Source of the DNA: Microcaldota archaeon
Lineage (GTDB): Archaea > Micrarchaeota > Micrarchaeia > Micrarchaeales > Micrarchaeaceae
Reading direction: 5' to 3'
DNA length: 64,000 nt
Assembly: GCA_028866775.1 (NCBI GenBank)
Contig: JAGWHK010000001.1
Coordinates: forward strand, 46,007-110,006
Part shown: one piece after another, positions 33,315-41,600 of the stretch
How the letters are laid out: every line of letters begins with the position of its first letter
Position numbering within the stretch: the first letter of the stretch is position 1
Translations under genes and position numbers: made by a program
The notes under the pieces: model-generated
The model's database searches: none
What the model saw: the letters and a program-made list of their open reading frames with translations, nothing else
What the model was told of the DNA's origin: nothing

Positions 33315-35111
33315 ATGGCAGCAAAGCATGGCAATGAAAAGGGAAGATGGAATCTTTCGGAGATGTACTCAGGGCCAAAGGACCCTGCGATTCACAAGGA
33401 CCTTGGTGCGGCGAAAGTCGAGGCGAAGGCGTTTAGGAAAAAATATTACGGGAGAATCAAGGGATTCGGACCCAAGGAGCTGCTGGAGGCCATAAAGGAT
33501 TATGAGGAACTCTCTGATAAGTGGGAGAATGCTATGGAATACGCGGGTTTGGCTTACCAGGCCGACATGACAACGCCAGAGATACAGGCTCTGAACGACA
33601 AGTCCAGCAAGATAGGGACCGAGATAGGCTCAGACCTTGCATTCTTCCAGCTAGAGGTGAGTTCCCTTGTGGCGGCGGACCCTAAGATAATAGCAAGCCA
33701 GGTGGTCAAGACCTACAAGCACCTGCTGGAAAGGTATGCAAGGAGCGAACCGCACAAACTATCAGAGGTAGAGGAGCAGCTCACAATCGAGAAGGACCAG
33801 TTCGGTGTAGATGCCTGGTCCGAGCTGCAGAAGAAATGGCTCAACACTCGAACGATGACAGTGGAGGTACTTGGGAAAAGGAGGACGATGCCGTACAGCG
33901 AGGCCAACACATTCCGGATGCACCCGGACAGGGCGACCAGGGCATCGGCAGTCAAGTCGATCTACACTACGCTCGACAAGGATGGGGAGATATTTGCATC
34001 CGCAGTGAGGAACATCTGCAACGACTGGATCAAGGTCTGCGAGAGAAGAAAGTACAAGACCCCGATGGGGGCGAGCCTTCTTGTCAACGATACAGAACAG
34101 ACAGTTATAGACAACCTTGTAGATGCCATAGAGCGGAACTCGGATCTCTACCAGAGGTATATGAGGTTAAAGGCCAAGATCCTAGGCCTTCCAAAGCTTG
34201 CCTTCCATGATGTGACGGCCCCCATACCTGGCGGGAAGAAGGAGGGGCACACATATGATGAGGCGAAGAAGCTGGTGATTAAGGCTTACGAGAAGTTCGA
34301 CATGGATTATTCTCATGCGGTCAAGGACATGTTCAAGAGGGAGCACATAGACGTGTTCCCCAGGCTGGGGAAGTCCAACGGCGGGTTCTGCTCCGGCTGG
34401 TACAACGGGAAATCCGCTTTCATACTGATGAATTACAACGGTTCGCTTGAGGATATATACACCCTCGCGCACGAGCTGGGTCATGCGACGCACGATTATT
34501 ACTCCCAGAGGGCGCAGCCGCCCATGAACCTTGGCATAGCACTGACCGTTGCGGAAACGGCATCGATATTCGGGGAATTGCTCATGACGGACACGCTGCT
34601 CGCAGAGGCAAAGTCGAAGGAGGAGCGGATATCAATACTATGTCATGTCCTGGACAGCGCAGGGAATGCGGCATTCTCTGTTACCGCAAGGTACTGGCTT
34701 GAGAATGGGATGTATGATTGCATAAAGAGAGGGGAGTATCTCAACTATGAAACCATATGCAAGCTATGGGAAGGCTCAAGAGCCAGGATATACGGGGGCT
34801 CTGTGGACTGGCCAAGGGAGGCCTGTGCGCAGTGGACGATATCGCCGCACTACTTCATGCCCAACTTTAGGTTCTACAACTATCCCTATGTCTATGCGCA
34901 GATGTTTGTGTACGCACTTTATGAGATATACCTGAGGGAAGGCAAGAGGTTCGTACCGAAGCTCAAGGAGGCGCTTTCGGCAGGCGCCAGCCTGAGTCCG
35001 GCGGAGATAGGCAGGATATTCGGGCTTGACGTGACCGATAGGAAGTTCTGGGAGATCGGGCTCAACAGGTATAGGGTCTTCTTGGAAGAGCTGGAGGAAC
35101 TCATCAATTAG
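33315..35111 (+). CDS. pepF: M3 family oligoendopeptidase F
   Basis: A 598-residue cytoplasmic zinc peptidase that trims short peptides. The zinc motif HELGH is in TLAHELGHATHDYYSQRA, the third ligand Glu in AETASIFGELLMTDTLL, and the substrate-side Tyr in the HYFMPNFRFYNYPYVYAQMF segment. The length is standard for PepF/M3B. It is monocistronic with a TATA-like TTTTATATT near 33276-33285. After it the sequence becomes AT-rich and leads into the Fic island. Confidence 0.9.
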   Translation: MAAKHGNEKGRWNLSEMYSGPKDPAIHKDLGAAKVEAKAFRKKYYGRIKGFGPKELLEAIKDYEELSDKWENAMEYAGLAYQADMTTPEIQALNDKSSKIGTEIGSDLAFFQLEVSSLVAADPKIIASQVVKTYKHLLERYARSEPHKLSEVEEQLTIEKDQFGVDAWSELQKKWLNTRTMTVEVLGKRRTMPYSEANTFRMHPDRATRASAVKSIYTTLDKDGEIFASAVRNICNDWIKVCERRKYKTPMGASLLVNDTEQTVIDNLVDAIERNSDLYQRYMRLKAKILGLPKLAFHDVTAPIPGGKKEGHTYDEAKKLVIKAYEKFDMDYSHAVKDMFKREHIDVFPRLGKSNGGFCSGWYNGKSAFILMNYNGSLEDIYTLAHELGHATHDYYSQRAQPPMNLGIALTVAETASIFGELLMTDTLLAEAKSKEERISILCHVLDSAGNAAFSVTARYWLENGMYDCIKRGEYLNYETICKLWEGSRARIYGGSVDWPREACAQWTISPHYFMPNFRFYNYPYVYAQMFVYALYEIYLREGKRFVPKLKEALSAGASLSPAEIGRIFGLDVTDRKFWEIGLNRYRVFLEELEELIN

Positions 35112-35137
35112 AAGGAGGGACTTCTTAACGCCGTAGA

Positions 35138-35149
35138 GAGCCCCGGGAG
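35138..35149. repeat. left direct repeat flanking the Fic gene
   Basis: GAGCCCCGGGAG occurs here and again at 36296-36307, on either side of the Fic gene. Eleven of these bases match the complement of the tRNA-Thr(CGT) 3' end at 46823. The pattern is like an attachment site left by an integrated element, though the CCCGGG core is short. Confidence 0.45.
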
Positions 35150-35242
35150 AACACCACGTTGCTTGTTCATGTCATCGCCTTTTTAGTGTAATTCGAACGT
35201 TATAACATTAAGTTATGATTTCAAATACTTAATTCTTACTAT

Positions 35243-35327
35243 ATGGCCATTAAATTGATAATATAATTAAATGTAGCCATTATGGCCACAAGATTTAAAT
35301 ATCTGTATAATGTAGACATATTATGTC
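35243..35327 (+). promoter_or_regulatory. Fic gene promoter with three palindromes
   Basis: ATGGCCAT (35243-35250), GCCATTATGGC (35276-35286) and GACATATTATGTC (35315-35327) lie within 85 bases. A TATA-like TTTAAATA (about 35293-35300) predicts a transcript beginning at or beside the ATG at 35323. The last palindrome covers that ATG, so a bound repressor would block both initiation steps. The first two share the GCCAT/ATGGC core. Confidence 0.5.
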
Positions 35328-36234
35328 GTTTATAGAAAAACAGAGACACGGCAAGCATTTTTACTATTACCTAGTAAAGAACGTCAGAATAACCCCAGCC
35401 AAAACAAAAAAGCTCAGAATCTTCTTGGGCAGAGAATTACCCCAGAAAGAGGAGTTGCAAAAGTATTTCGTAGAACTCGAAAAAAAGACGATTGAAGCAC
35501 AACAGCACGCAAAATGGCTTCCTAAAGACTTAGTCGAAAAAGTTGACGATCTCAGCGCCTCGATAACAGTCTTCCACAAAACCCCATCAAACGTATTGCC
35601 CAAGGACTTTCTAGTTAGGTATACGTACAACACGAACGCCATAGAAGGTAACAAACTAACGCTTAGACAAACTGCGCTCGTAATTAGCGATAGAATAGCC
35701 CCGGAAGGTTCTAGGGCGGATGATGTAATAGAAGTACTCAACGCGGTAGATGCGTGGAATTTCATAAAATCTTATAAAGCAAGGCTCAACAAGGCATTTA
35801 TCTGCAAAGTACAGTACGAGATAACGAAGAATACAAAATGCAGGATCCAAGGAGCTTATCGCGATAGTCAAGTGCGGATAGCAGGCTCTGAGCATGTTCC
35901 GCCGAAGCCAGATGTGGTGCCTAAACTTCTGGAAGACCTTTTCAGAGAATTCTACAAAGAAAAGAAGAATCTGCATCCAACAGAGCTTGCTACTCTTCTG
36001 CATAATAAGCTGGTTAATATACACCCCTTCACAGATGGAAACGGAAGAACCGCAAGACTTCTGATGAACTGGGTATTGCTCAAGAACAAGCTGCCTCCAG
36101 TAATAATTGAAGTAAGCAATAAGGAGCAATACTACAAAGCCATAGAAGATGCAGACAAAGGCGACCAAAAGCCTTTCGCAATCTTCCTATGCAACCAGTT
36201 ACTTGAACAGTATACGGTCTCTTCGCCAGGCTAA
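35323..36234 (+). CDS. Fic-domain AMP-transferase-like protein
   Basis: The 303-residue protein has the intact Fic motif NIHPFTDGNGRTARLLMN (H234 catalytic). A candidate inhibitory helix, TNAIEGN at 104-110, comes before the core, as in class II Fic enzymes that are self-inhibited. A small N-terminal basic beta unit (RHGKHFYYYLVKNVRITPAK) resembles the one in the regulator at 1820-3229. Fic proteins add AMP or other nucleotides to Thr/Tyr of targets and often act as toxins or regulators. The gene is AT-rich, isolated, and flanked by short repeats matching a tRNA 3' end, so it was probably acquired. Confidence 0.85.
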   Translation: MSFIEKQRHGKHFYYYLVKNVRITPAKTKKLRIFLGRELPQKEELQKYFVELEKKTIEAQQHAKWLPKDLVEKVDDLSASITVFHKTPSNVLPKDFLVRYTYNTNAIEGNKLTLRQTALVISDRIAPEGSRADDVIEVLNAVDAWNFIKSYKARLNKAFICKVQYEITKNTKCRIQGAYRDSQVRIAGSEHVPPKPDVVPKLLEDLFREFYKEKKNLHPTELATLLHNKLVNIHPFTDGNGRTARLLMNWVLLKNKLPPVIIEVSNKEQYYKAIEDADKGDQKPFAIFLCNQLLEQYTVSSPG

Positions 36235-36295
36235 AATAACAGTAAATCATTGCTAGGCAGATTCCGTAAGTATATCTGTATGTATATCAGTCAGT

Positions 36296-36310
36296 GAGCC
36301 CCGGGAGGGA
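36296..36310. repeat. right direct repeat flanking the Fic gene, matching a tRNA-Thr 3' end
   Basis: GAGCCCCGGGAGGGA contains 14 bases (36297-36310) identical to 46823-46836, the complement of the tRNA-Thr(CGT) discriminator, acceptor and T-stem end. It differs at one base from the same part of tRNA-Thr(TGT). The first twelve bases repeat 35138-35149. Confidence 0.5.
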
Positions 36311-36311
36311 G

Positions 36312-36324
36312 CTTCTGACAGAAG
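36312..36324. repeat. 13-base palindrome beside the right repeat
   Basis: CTTCTG-A-CAGAAG is a perfect inverted repeat starting one base after the tRNA-like repeat. It could be a recombinase arm site, a terminator stem for the Fic gene without a T-run, or chance. Confidence 0.3.
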
Positions 36325-36406
36325 TATGACGCCCTTTGTTGTCGGACATCATATTCACCGTCTTCTATTTATGCGGCGATAAATAAATGTTTTGCGGTGG
36401 TTTCGC

Positions 36407-36610
36407 ATGCCGTTTGGGAACAAGAAGATCTATGTAAAAGGCAAGTCCGATGAGTCGGTAGTGATGCAATTGGGAAACAAGCAACTGCCCCTCACGATCC
36501 CAAAGTCCGTCGCAGGATTCAAGGGAATCGTAAGGGGCCAGAAGCTGAAGTGGTCTGATGGAGGCCCTGGAAGATTGATGCTTGAGGTAGTCCAGGAAAG
36601 TGGGAAATAA
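36407..36610 (+). CDS. AbrB-like small DNA-binding protein
   Basis: From the ATG at 36407 (MPFGNKKIYVKGK) the protein is 67 residues. The middle, QLPLTIPKSVAGFKGIVRGQ followed by KLKW, fits the swapped-hairpin AbrB/MazE fold, where an IP-x-x-V turn and a G-x-x-L-x-x-G-x-x-v-x-W end are usual. A TTG 15 bases upstream is open. Such proteins are antitoxins or growth-phase regulators; no toxin gene adjoins, but the Fic gene lies just before it. Confidence 0.5.
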   Translation: MPFGNKKIYVKGKSDESVVMQLGNKQLPLTIPKSVAGFKGIVRGQKLKWSDGGPGRLMLEVVQESGK

Positions 36611-36724
36611 TCAAACAAAAATAAAATTTAGTTTGACGTTTTTGAGGTGAAAATTTCACTTGGCCTCATTTAGATAAAGTTAAGAGGCTAAGGAAATTGA
36701 GATAGGATAGGGATTGGTTGAACT

Positions 36725-37168
36725 TTATCCGATTTCACGGACAAGGGTCCTAATATGCTTCCCTATCCTGGCAATCCATCTTATGTGGTAATAATAAGTA
36801 TCTGGAGGGAAGGTAAGGCAATTGGCCTTTGGAATCCTGCCAACGTCCCAATATTCAACATTAGGGCGCTTCTTTACATAACTAGGCAGTTCCTTGGGTA
36901 TCTCATCCTTGGATAGCATCACTATTACCCTGTCCGCCTTATCTGCCATGGCTTTAGTGAGCCGTTTCCTCTTGTGGGACAGCGTATTGTCGTATCCAAG
37001 GTCCAGCATAAGCTCCGAGACCGTTCTTCCTGGCGGCAGGCCTATTTCATCATCGGAAGGGCTGGTGCCTGCGCTATAGGCCTTATTCTTCCTGGACAAC
37101 CTGTTGAACATTAGCTCTGCCATCTGGCTCCTTTCGGCGTTGGCTCGACAGATGAACAAGATCTTCAT
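36725..37168 (-). CDS. low-molecular-weight protein tyrosine phosphatase/arsenate reductase-like
   Basis: The 147-residue protein carries the C-x5-R-S phosphate loop at its very start (ILFICRANAERSQMAELMFN, C7 and R13), the layout of the LMW phosphatase/ArsC group. The family's D-P motif near the end is not evident: NVEYWDVGRIPKANC holds a WDV instead. It could dephosphorylate a protein or a small metabolite. It runs divergently from the phosphodiesterase-like gene at 37238, at the left edge of the synthetase-paralogue cluster. Confidence 0.75.
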   Translation of the reverse strand: MKILFICRANAERSQMAELMFNRLSRKNKAYSAGTSPSDDEIGLPPGRTVSELMLDLGYDNTLSHKRKRLTKAMADKADRVIVMLSKDEIPKELPSYVKKRPNVEYWDVGRIPKANCLTFPPDTYYYHIRWIARIGKHIRTLVREIG

Positions 37169-37237
37169 GCCATCAACAATTGTTGGCTACGAAACTATAT
37201 AAAATGCCCAATCCCTGCATATAAACGACAATGTGGT

Positions 37238-38365
37238 ATGATGAGAACCAAGCAAAAGCGAGTTGTCGGACTTGTTGTTCCTAATCCAAAGAAGACTCCA
37301 GATGTGATAGGCAGATATATAAGACGGCAGATGCAGACAAAAGTCAATAAGGTGATTTTCCTATTTGATTCAGTAAGTTATTCTGAATTTAAAAGGCACT
37401 TTGGCGGCAAAATCAGTCTTGAAGGCTTAAAGCGTTTCAATAGCAATTTCCCAACTGGAACTTATACAGCCTATCCCTCCATCTTCTTTGGGGTGAAAAC
37501 AGGTAGACACGGCCTGGTGGGAACTGCATATTATTCCAGTAAAGAAGATGGCTTATTCAGCCTGATGAGCGACAGAGTTACGGATCTTGATGGGAATAAG
37601 ATAACTGATAGGCGTTACAAGCGGGATCGGAGCCTACATTCGTTCCTTGAATACTCAAAATCCAGGCCGATTTTTCTTAGTCAGGACCTAGGCTGGCTGA
37701 AAACATCACTTTGGGATGTGATACTGCTCAATTCGCAGAGAATCACAATCCCATTGAAGGGGCCAGAAGATAAAAGGGATTATGATTACGAGCTAAGGGC
37801 TCTTATCAAGAAGGCGGCAAGCATGGTGGAAAAGAAGAAGCCAGGACTACTATGCGTATTCGTAGACTTTGATGAGCCGATGCATATTTTCGGTGTTAAA
37901 TCGGCCAAGACACAGAGGCTCCTTAAAATGTGTTCCAGCCTAATTGCAGACATGGTTAAGTCCAACCCTAACTACGATTACTTTTTTGTATCAGACCACG
38001 GCCAGATAGACCAGAAAAACACAAAGAAATTGAGTGTTGAGCATGTGAAGGATAAGTTATACTGCTCGAATGGCGGAGTTGGGAGGGCTAGATACATATA
38101 CAGCAAATCGGAGGCAGTTTTCGAAGATATAAAGAGGCAGGTTGGCGCTTCAGGTTTGGTGCTCAAGCGCAGTGATCCAAGGCTTAAGCGCCTCTTTGGG
38201 TTTTCTCCAGCAAAGGTAGACAGCATAGGCAATATTATTGCTGTCGCAACCAGTGCAAGCTTTCCTTCCCACGGCTGGAACTGGAAGGCAGAGCACGGGG
38301 GCTTGTCTCCAGAGGAGATATTCATCCCGTTCCTCCATCTGAAGGCCAAGGTCCGAAAAAGCTGA
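37238..38365 (+). CDS. alkaline-phosphatase-superfamily phosphodiesterase/pyrophosphatase-like protein
   Basis: A 375-residue protein with the metal-site motifs of type I phosphodiesterases: NKVIFLFDSVSY near the start, TGTYTAYPSIFFGVKTGRHG (nucleophilic Thr/Ser region), CVFVDFDEPMHIFG, YFFVSDHGQIDQ and, near the end, AEHGGLSPEEIFIPFL. It lacks a signal peptide and is probably cytoplasmic. Family members cut nucleotide diphosphates, nucleotide sugars or phosphonates. It is the first plus-strand gene of the synthetase-paralogue cluster, 61 bases before paralogue A, and its DNA is noticeably AT-richer than the core genes. Confidence 0.75.
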   Translation: MMRTKQKRVVGLVVPNPKKTPDVIGRYIRRQMQTKVNKVIFLFDSVSYSEFKRHFGGKISLEGLKRFNSNFPTGTYTAYPSIFFGVKTGRHGLVGTAYYSSKEDGLFSLMSDRVTDLDGNKITDRRYKRDRSLHSFLEYSKSRPIFLSQDLGWLKTSLWDVILLNSQRITIPLKGPEDKRDYDYELRALIKKAASMVEKKKPGLLCVFVDFDEPMHIFGVKSAKTQRLLKMCSSLIADMVKSNPNYDYFFVSDHGQIDQKNTKKLSVEHVKDKLYCSNGGVGRARYIYSKSEAVFEDIKRQVGASGLVLKRSDPRLKRLFGFSPAKVDSIGNIIAVATSASFPSHGWNWKAEHGGLSPEEIFIPFLHLKAKVRKS

Positions 38366-38426
38366 ATCTCGAGGGCTACACAATGCTTAAAAGGTAGAAG
38401 TTTGCAATAAGATCAAATGTGGGAAT

Positions 38427-39560
38427 ATGGAGAAGGGACCCAATGAGAGTGAGAAATACATAATAGACACTCTGGAAAACGAGACAGAGAGGCTTATCCA
38501 GCAGTTTGGGGCATCCAGAATAAGCGACCTGAGGGAGGTTCCCGAATTCAAGGCTTTCAAGAACGGGCTGCTCTATTCGCACCGTGACTTCGACAAATTC
38601 TACAACAAACTGCGTTCTGGACAGAAGAGCGCCATAGTGTCTGGGCTAAATCCCAGCGGGACTCTTCATATAGGCCATATCGGGATATTTGACACGATTC
38701 TGCACTTCCAAAAATCCCACGACACAGAGACGTTCATACCCATATCAGACGATGAGAGCTACGTCGCAAAGAAGGTGGAAACGCAGGAAGAGGCACTTAA
38801 GAATGCACTAATGCTTACTAGGAGCATGATTGCATACGGCTTTGAACCAAAGAAGACAAAGGTCGTCATAGACCAGATATATACAAATATCTATAATTTT
38901 GCAATAAAGCTCTCGAAGGGCGTGAACCTTTCCACGATAAATGCAGTGTATGACTACAAGACGAGCGAAAGCGTAGGGCTCCACTTCTATCCGTCAGTGC
39001 AGGCAGCCCATGTCCTCTTCCCCCAGACCCTTGGAATAAAGAATGTGCTTGTCCCCATAGGGCCTGATGAGGATGCACACTTGAGAGTGTGCAGGGACGT
39101 TGCCGCAAAATACGGTTATGAGGCCCCAGCAGTCGTCCACAATAAGTATCTTCCAGGCATAGAGGGCTCTAAAATGTCGAAGTCAAAGAACAATGCGATA
39201 TTCCTCTTGGAAGAGAAGAGCAGCATAAAGAAGAAGACCATGAATGCATTCAGCGGAGGCAGGACAAGCATAGAGGAGCACAGGAAGTTGGGCGGTATCC
39301 CAGAGAACGATGTAGCCTACATATACCTGAAATATTACTTCCTTGAGGAGATAGAAAGCGAGAACTTATACCACAAGTATAAGAAAGGCGAGTTGCTGAG
39401 CGGTGATATGAAGAACCTCCTCTTGGAGAAGATTATGGATCGTGTAGAAAAACTAAGGGCGGCATATGAGAAGGTGAAGCCAAAAGACATAGACAAGATG
39501 CTGATGAAGAACGAGGACGTGGATGTGGTCAGCATTGTAGAGAAAATGGGCATATGCTAG
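38427..39560 (+). CDS. TrpRS-like class Ic aminoacyl-tRNA synthetase, paralogue A
   Basis: A 377-residue protein with an intact HIGH motif (SGLNPSGTLHIGHIGIFDTI, H81-H84), the adenylate pocket segment VLVPIGPDEDAHLRVCRDVA and an intact KMSKS loop (GSKMSKSKNN, 249-253). GGIPENDVAYIYLKYYFLEE parallels the C-terminal domain of the canonical TrpRS. Sequence differs strongly from the trpS at 25.7 kb and closely resembles paralogue C at 44.9 kb (both share FGFEP-like and VVIDQIYTNIYN blocks). It should activate an amino acid; which one, and whether onto tRNA, is unknown. The stop overlaps the dehydrogenase start by seven bases. Confidence 0.85.
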   Translation: MEKGPNESEKYIIDTLENETERLIQQFGASRISDLREVPEFKAFKNGLLYSHRDFDKFYNKLRSGQKSAIVSGLNPSGTLHIGHIGIFDTILHFQKSHDTETFIPISDDESYVAKKVETQEEALKNALMLTRSMIAYGFEPKKTKVVIDQIYTNIYNFAIKLSKGVNLSTINAVYDYKTSESVGLHFYPSVQAAHVLFPQTLGIKNVLVPIGPDEDAHLRVCRDVAAKYGYEAPAVVHNKYLPGIEGSKMSKSKNNAIFLLEEKSSIKKKTMNAFSGGRTSIEEHRKLGGIPENDVAYIYLKYYFLEEIESENLYHKYKKGELLSGDMKNLLLEKIMDRVEKLRAAYEKVKPKDIDKMLMKNEDVDVVSIVEKMGIC

Positions 39561-40531
39561 GTGCTCTTTTGGCTGAATGGGATGCTCTGGTTGTGGAAGG
39601 GAAAGGAAAAGTGAGGCTAAAGTCTGTTAGGGGAAGTGGTGAAAGGCACGTTAGGATGCTTTTTTGCGGGGTTTGCGGGACAGACAAGCACATAATAAAG
39701 GGAGATATAAAGAGCGTGACCCTGCCAAGGGTGCTGGGGCATGAATGCGTTGGAGAGGCCGATGGAAAGAGGTATGTCTGGCCAGCCATAATACCATGCA
39801 ATGTCTGCAATAATTGCAGAAGTGGGAGGTATAACGTCTGCTCGCAGAATCAGGTATTTGGGCTTACGACCCGCAATAATTATGCTGGTGGATGGGCCAT
39901 GCGCTCTCCGCTGCCGAAGGGAACTATACTTTTTGAGCTGCCTGACGGACTTGCCTCTCAAAGCGCAGTCCTGGTTGAGACTGTTGCCAGCACAAAACCG
40001 CTTCATAACCTTAACCTTGAAGGGAAGGAGCTGCTCATAGTCGGATCTGGAGCCATAGGGCTGGTTGGTGCCATACATGCGAAAACGAGGAATCCTGCCA
40101 AGATAACCATGATAGGCCACAAAAGCCAGGCAGCCCTGCTTGGAGGCCTTATAGATGAATTCCATGAGAAAGGCAGCAAAGATGGCGCCTTGCTGGATCG
40201 GTTCGATGTGGTATATGATGCTGGTGGCAGTCCTGAATCCTATGCAGATGCGGTCAAATATGTAAAGCCATCTGGCTTGGTGCTGGAAAGCGCTTGCATG
40301 CCAGAAGATTTTAATGTAGACCTCAGCGGGCTTATGGCAAAAGAGGCAAGGCTGAGCACCCAGCTAGGCTACAAGCCAGAGGATTTCAGATGGGCCATGA
40401 AGTTGGCGCTTGAGAACCAGAAGCGCCTGAAAAAGCTTATATCGCACAGATTTGTGCTTGAAGACCATGGCAAGGCCCTTGATACAATGCTCAACAGGAG
40501 ATATGGCAAGATTATATTTGACTGCAGCTGA
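39554..40531 (+). CDS. zinc-dependent MDR-family dehydrogenase
   Basis: At 325 residues it has the catalytic zinc ligands in MLFCGVCGTDKHI and LGHECVGE, the structural zinc cluster PCNVCNNCRSGRYNVC, and the nucleotide loop LLIVGSGAIGLVGAIHA. It is shorter than the usual 340-350, with a reduced Rossmann part. Relatives oxidise alcohols and sugars, such as glucose, threonine or inosose. Being translationally coupled to synthetase paralogue A and followed directly by paralogue B, it probably acts on a metabolite of the same pathway. Confidence 0.85.
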   Translation: MLGALLAEWDALVVEGKGKVRLKSVRGSGERHVRMLFCGVCGTDKHIIKGDIKSVTLPRVLGHECVGEADGKRYVWPAIIPCNVCNNCRSGRYNVCSQNQVFGLTTRNNYAGGWAMRSPLPKGTILFELPDGLASQSAVLVETVASTKPLHNLNLEGKELLIVGSGAIGLVGAIHAKTRNPAKITMIGHKSQAALLGGLIDEFHEKGSKDGALLDRFDVVYDAGGSPESYADAVKYVKPSGLVLESACMPEDFNVDLSGLMAKEARLSTQLGYKPEDFRWAMKLALENQKRLKKLISHRFVLEDHGKALDTMLNRRYGKIIFDCS

Positions 40532-40544
40532 ATTGCGTGATGGA

Positions 40545-41600
40545 ATGGAATTTGATGCTTGGAGCGTTCCCAGGGTCAAAAACAGATCCTACATTAGAAT
40601 GCGCAGGACGCTTGGAATAGATTCGTTTGGATTTAAACTTAGGGGAGACCCGAATTTCCAAAAATACAATCTGATTATAGGGCATGAAGGCTTTGGACAG
40701 TGGGTAAACCTGGCTTCGAGGGATGCCAAGGTCGCCCTTGTCAGCGGCTTTATGCCAAGTGGCATACCACACTTGGGCACGTTGTGCATCCTCAAACAGA
40801 TGGCATACTACCAGAAGTTTTACAACGCCGAACTGTTTATACCAATAGCTGATATAGAGGCCATGTTGGTGAGGGGCAAAAGCGGAAAGGAGATCAAGAA
40901 AATAATTCCGAAATTTATTGCGCATTTCATGGCTGCTGGAATAAAGATAGAAAAATGCCAGATATACCTTCAAAGCAGGAACGGCAAGACACTCAGATCG
41001 GCCTTGAAGCTGATGTCATCATTCGACATGAAAAAGTTGGAGGGGCTTTACGGCAGGAGGCTGACCAGGGGCGAGGCCCAATCCTCATTTGCGATGGCTG
41101 CCGATATAATATATCCATTTGGCTTTGGGTATAAGAATATTCTCGTCACGATGGGGATAGATGAGATAAGCCATGCTAAGCTTGTGCTGGACCTTGTAAG
41201 GCTCAATGCAGATACCAAAAAGATAAGCTTCACTTACAGTAACCTGCTCCAGGGGATACATGGCTCGAAGATGGGGAAAAGCTTGCCACAAAACAGCATA
41301 ACATTAAATGACAGCGCCGAAAAGGCCAGAAGATCAATGAAGAGGTGGCATAGGACAAGAGGTCCAAGCGACGATCTTGAGCTGAATATGATAAGATGGT
41401 TCTCCACTACCGATTCAATCAAAGGGAAGAAGGCGCTCGACCATAGCATTGCAACAGTAACGGAATTGCTGGAGGCACACCAGACTAGATACGCCAAAGC
41501 ACTGCCATATGCGAAGAAGGTAACGGATAGCCTTTATTCAAAAGACGATAGTTTCTACAATAGGAGCTTCCTCAATTCAAGAATGTTTGATACTTTGTAA
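40545..41600 (+). CDS. divergent TrpRS-like protein, paralogue B, with altered HIGH and KMSKS motifs
   Basis: From the ATG at 40545 the protein has 351 residues; an ATG at 40503 overlapping the dehydrogenase is an alternative. It keeps the class Ic layout (SGFMPSGIPHLGTLCILKQM, then ELFIPIADIEAML), but the HIGH motif reads HLGT (76-79). The second signature is KMGKS (242-246) in HGSKMGKSLPQNS. The segment GYKNILVTMGIDEISHAKLV replaces the usual I-D-Q-D region. It is far from paralogues A and C. It may bind ATP and an amino acid weakly, use another acceptor, or serve as a regulator. The end overlaps the convergent HAD gene by 46 bases. Confidence 0.75.
   Translation: MEFDAWSVPRVKNRSYIRMRRTLGIDSFGFKLRGDPNFQKYNLIIGHEGFGQWVNLASRDAKVALVSGFMPSGIPHLGTLCILKQMAYYQKFYNAELFIPIADIEAMLVRGKSGKEIKKIIPKFIAHFMAAGIKIEKCQIYLQSRNGKTLRSALKLMSSFDMKKLEGLYGRRLTRGEAQSSFAMAADIIYPFGFGYKNILVTMGIDEISHAKLVLDLVRLNADTKKISFTYSNLLQGIHGSKMGKSLPQNSITLNDSAEKARRSMKRWHRTRGPSDDLELNMIRWFSTTDSIKGKKALDHSIATVTELLEAHQTRYAKALPYAKKVTDSLYSKDDSFYNRSFLNSRMFDTL

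Noticed and set aside
36312-36370. A C/D-box guide RNA on the minus strand right of the Fic gene
   Set aside because: ATGATGT and CTGTCAG only loosely resemble C and D boxes, and no K-turn pairing is evident.
38427-39560. Calling paralogue A (or C) the cell's tyrosyl-tRNA synthetase
   Set aside because: The pocket segment GPDEDAHLR and the GG-x-P C-terminal block are TrpRS-like, not TyrRS-like, and two near copies exist. It remains possible and is listed as a refutation test.
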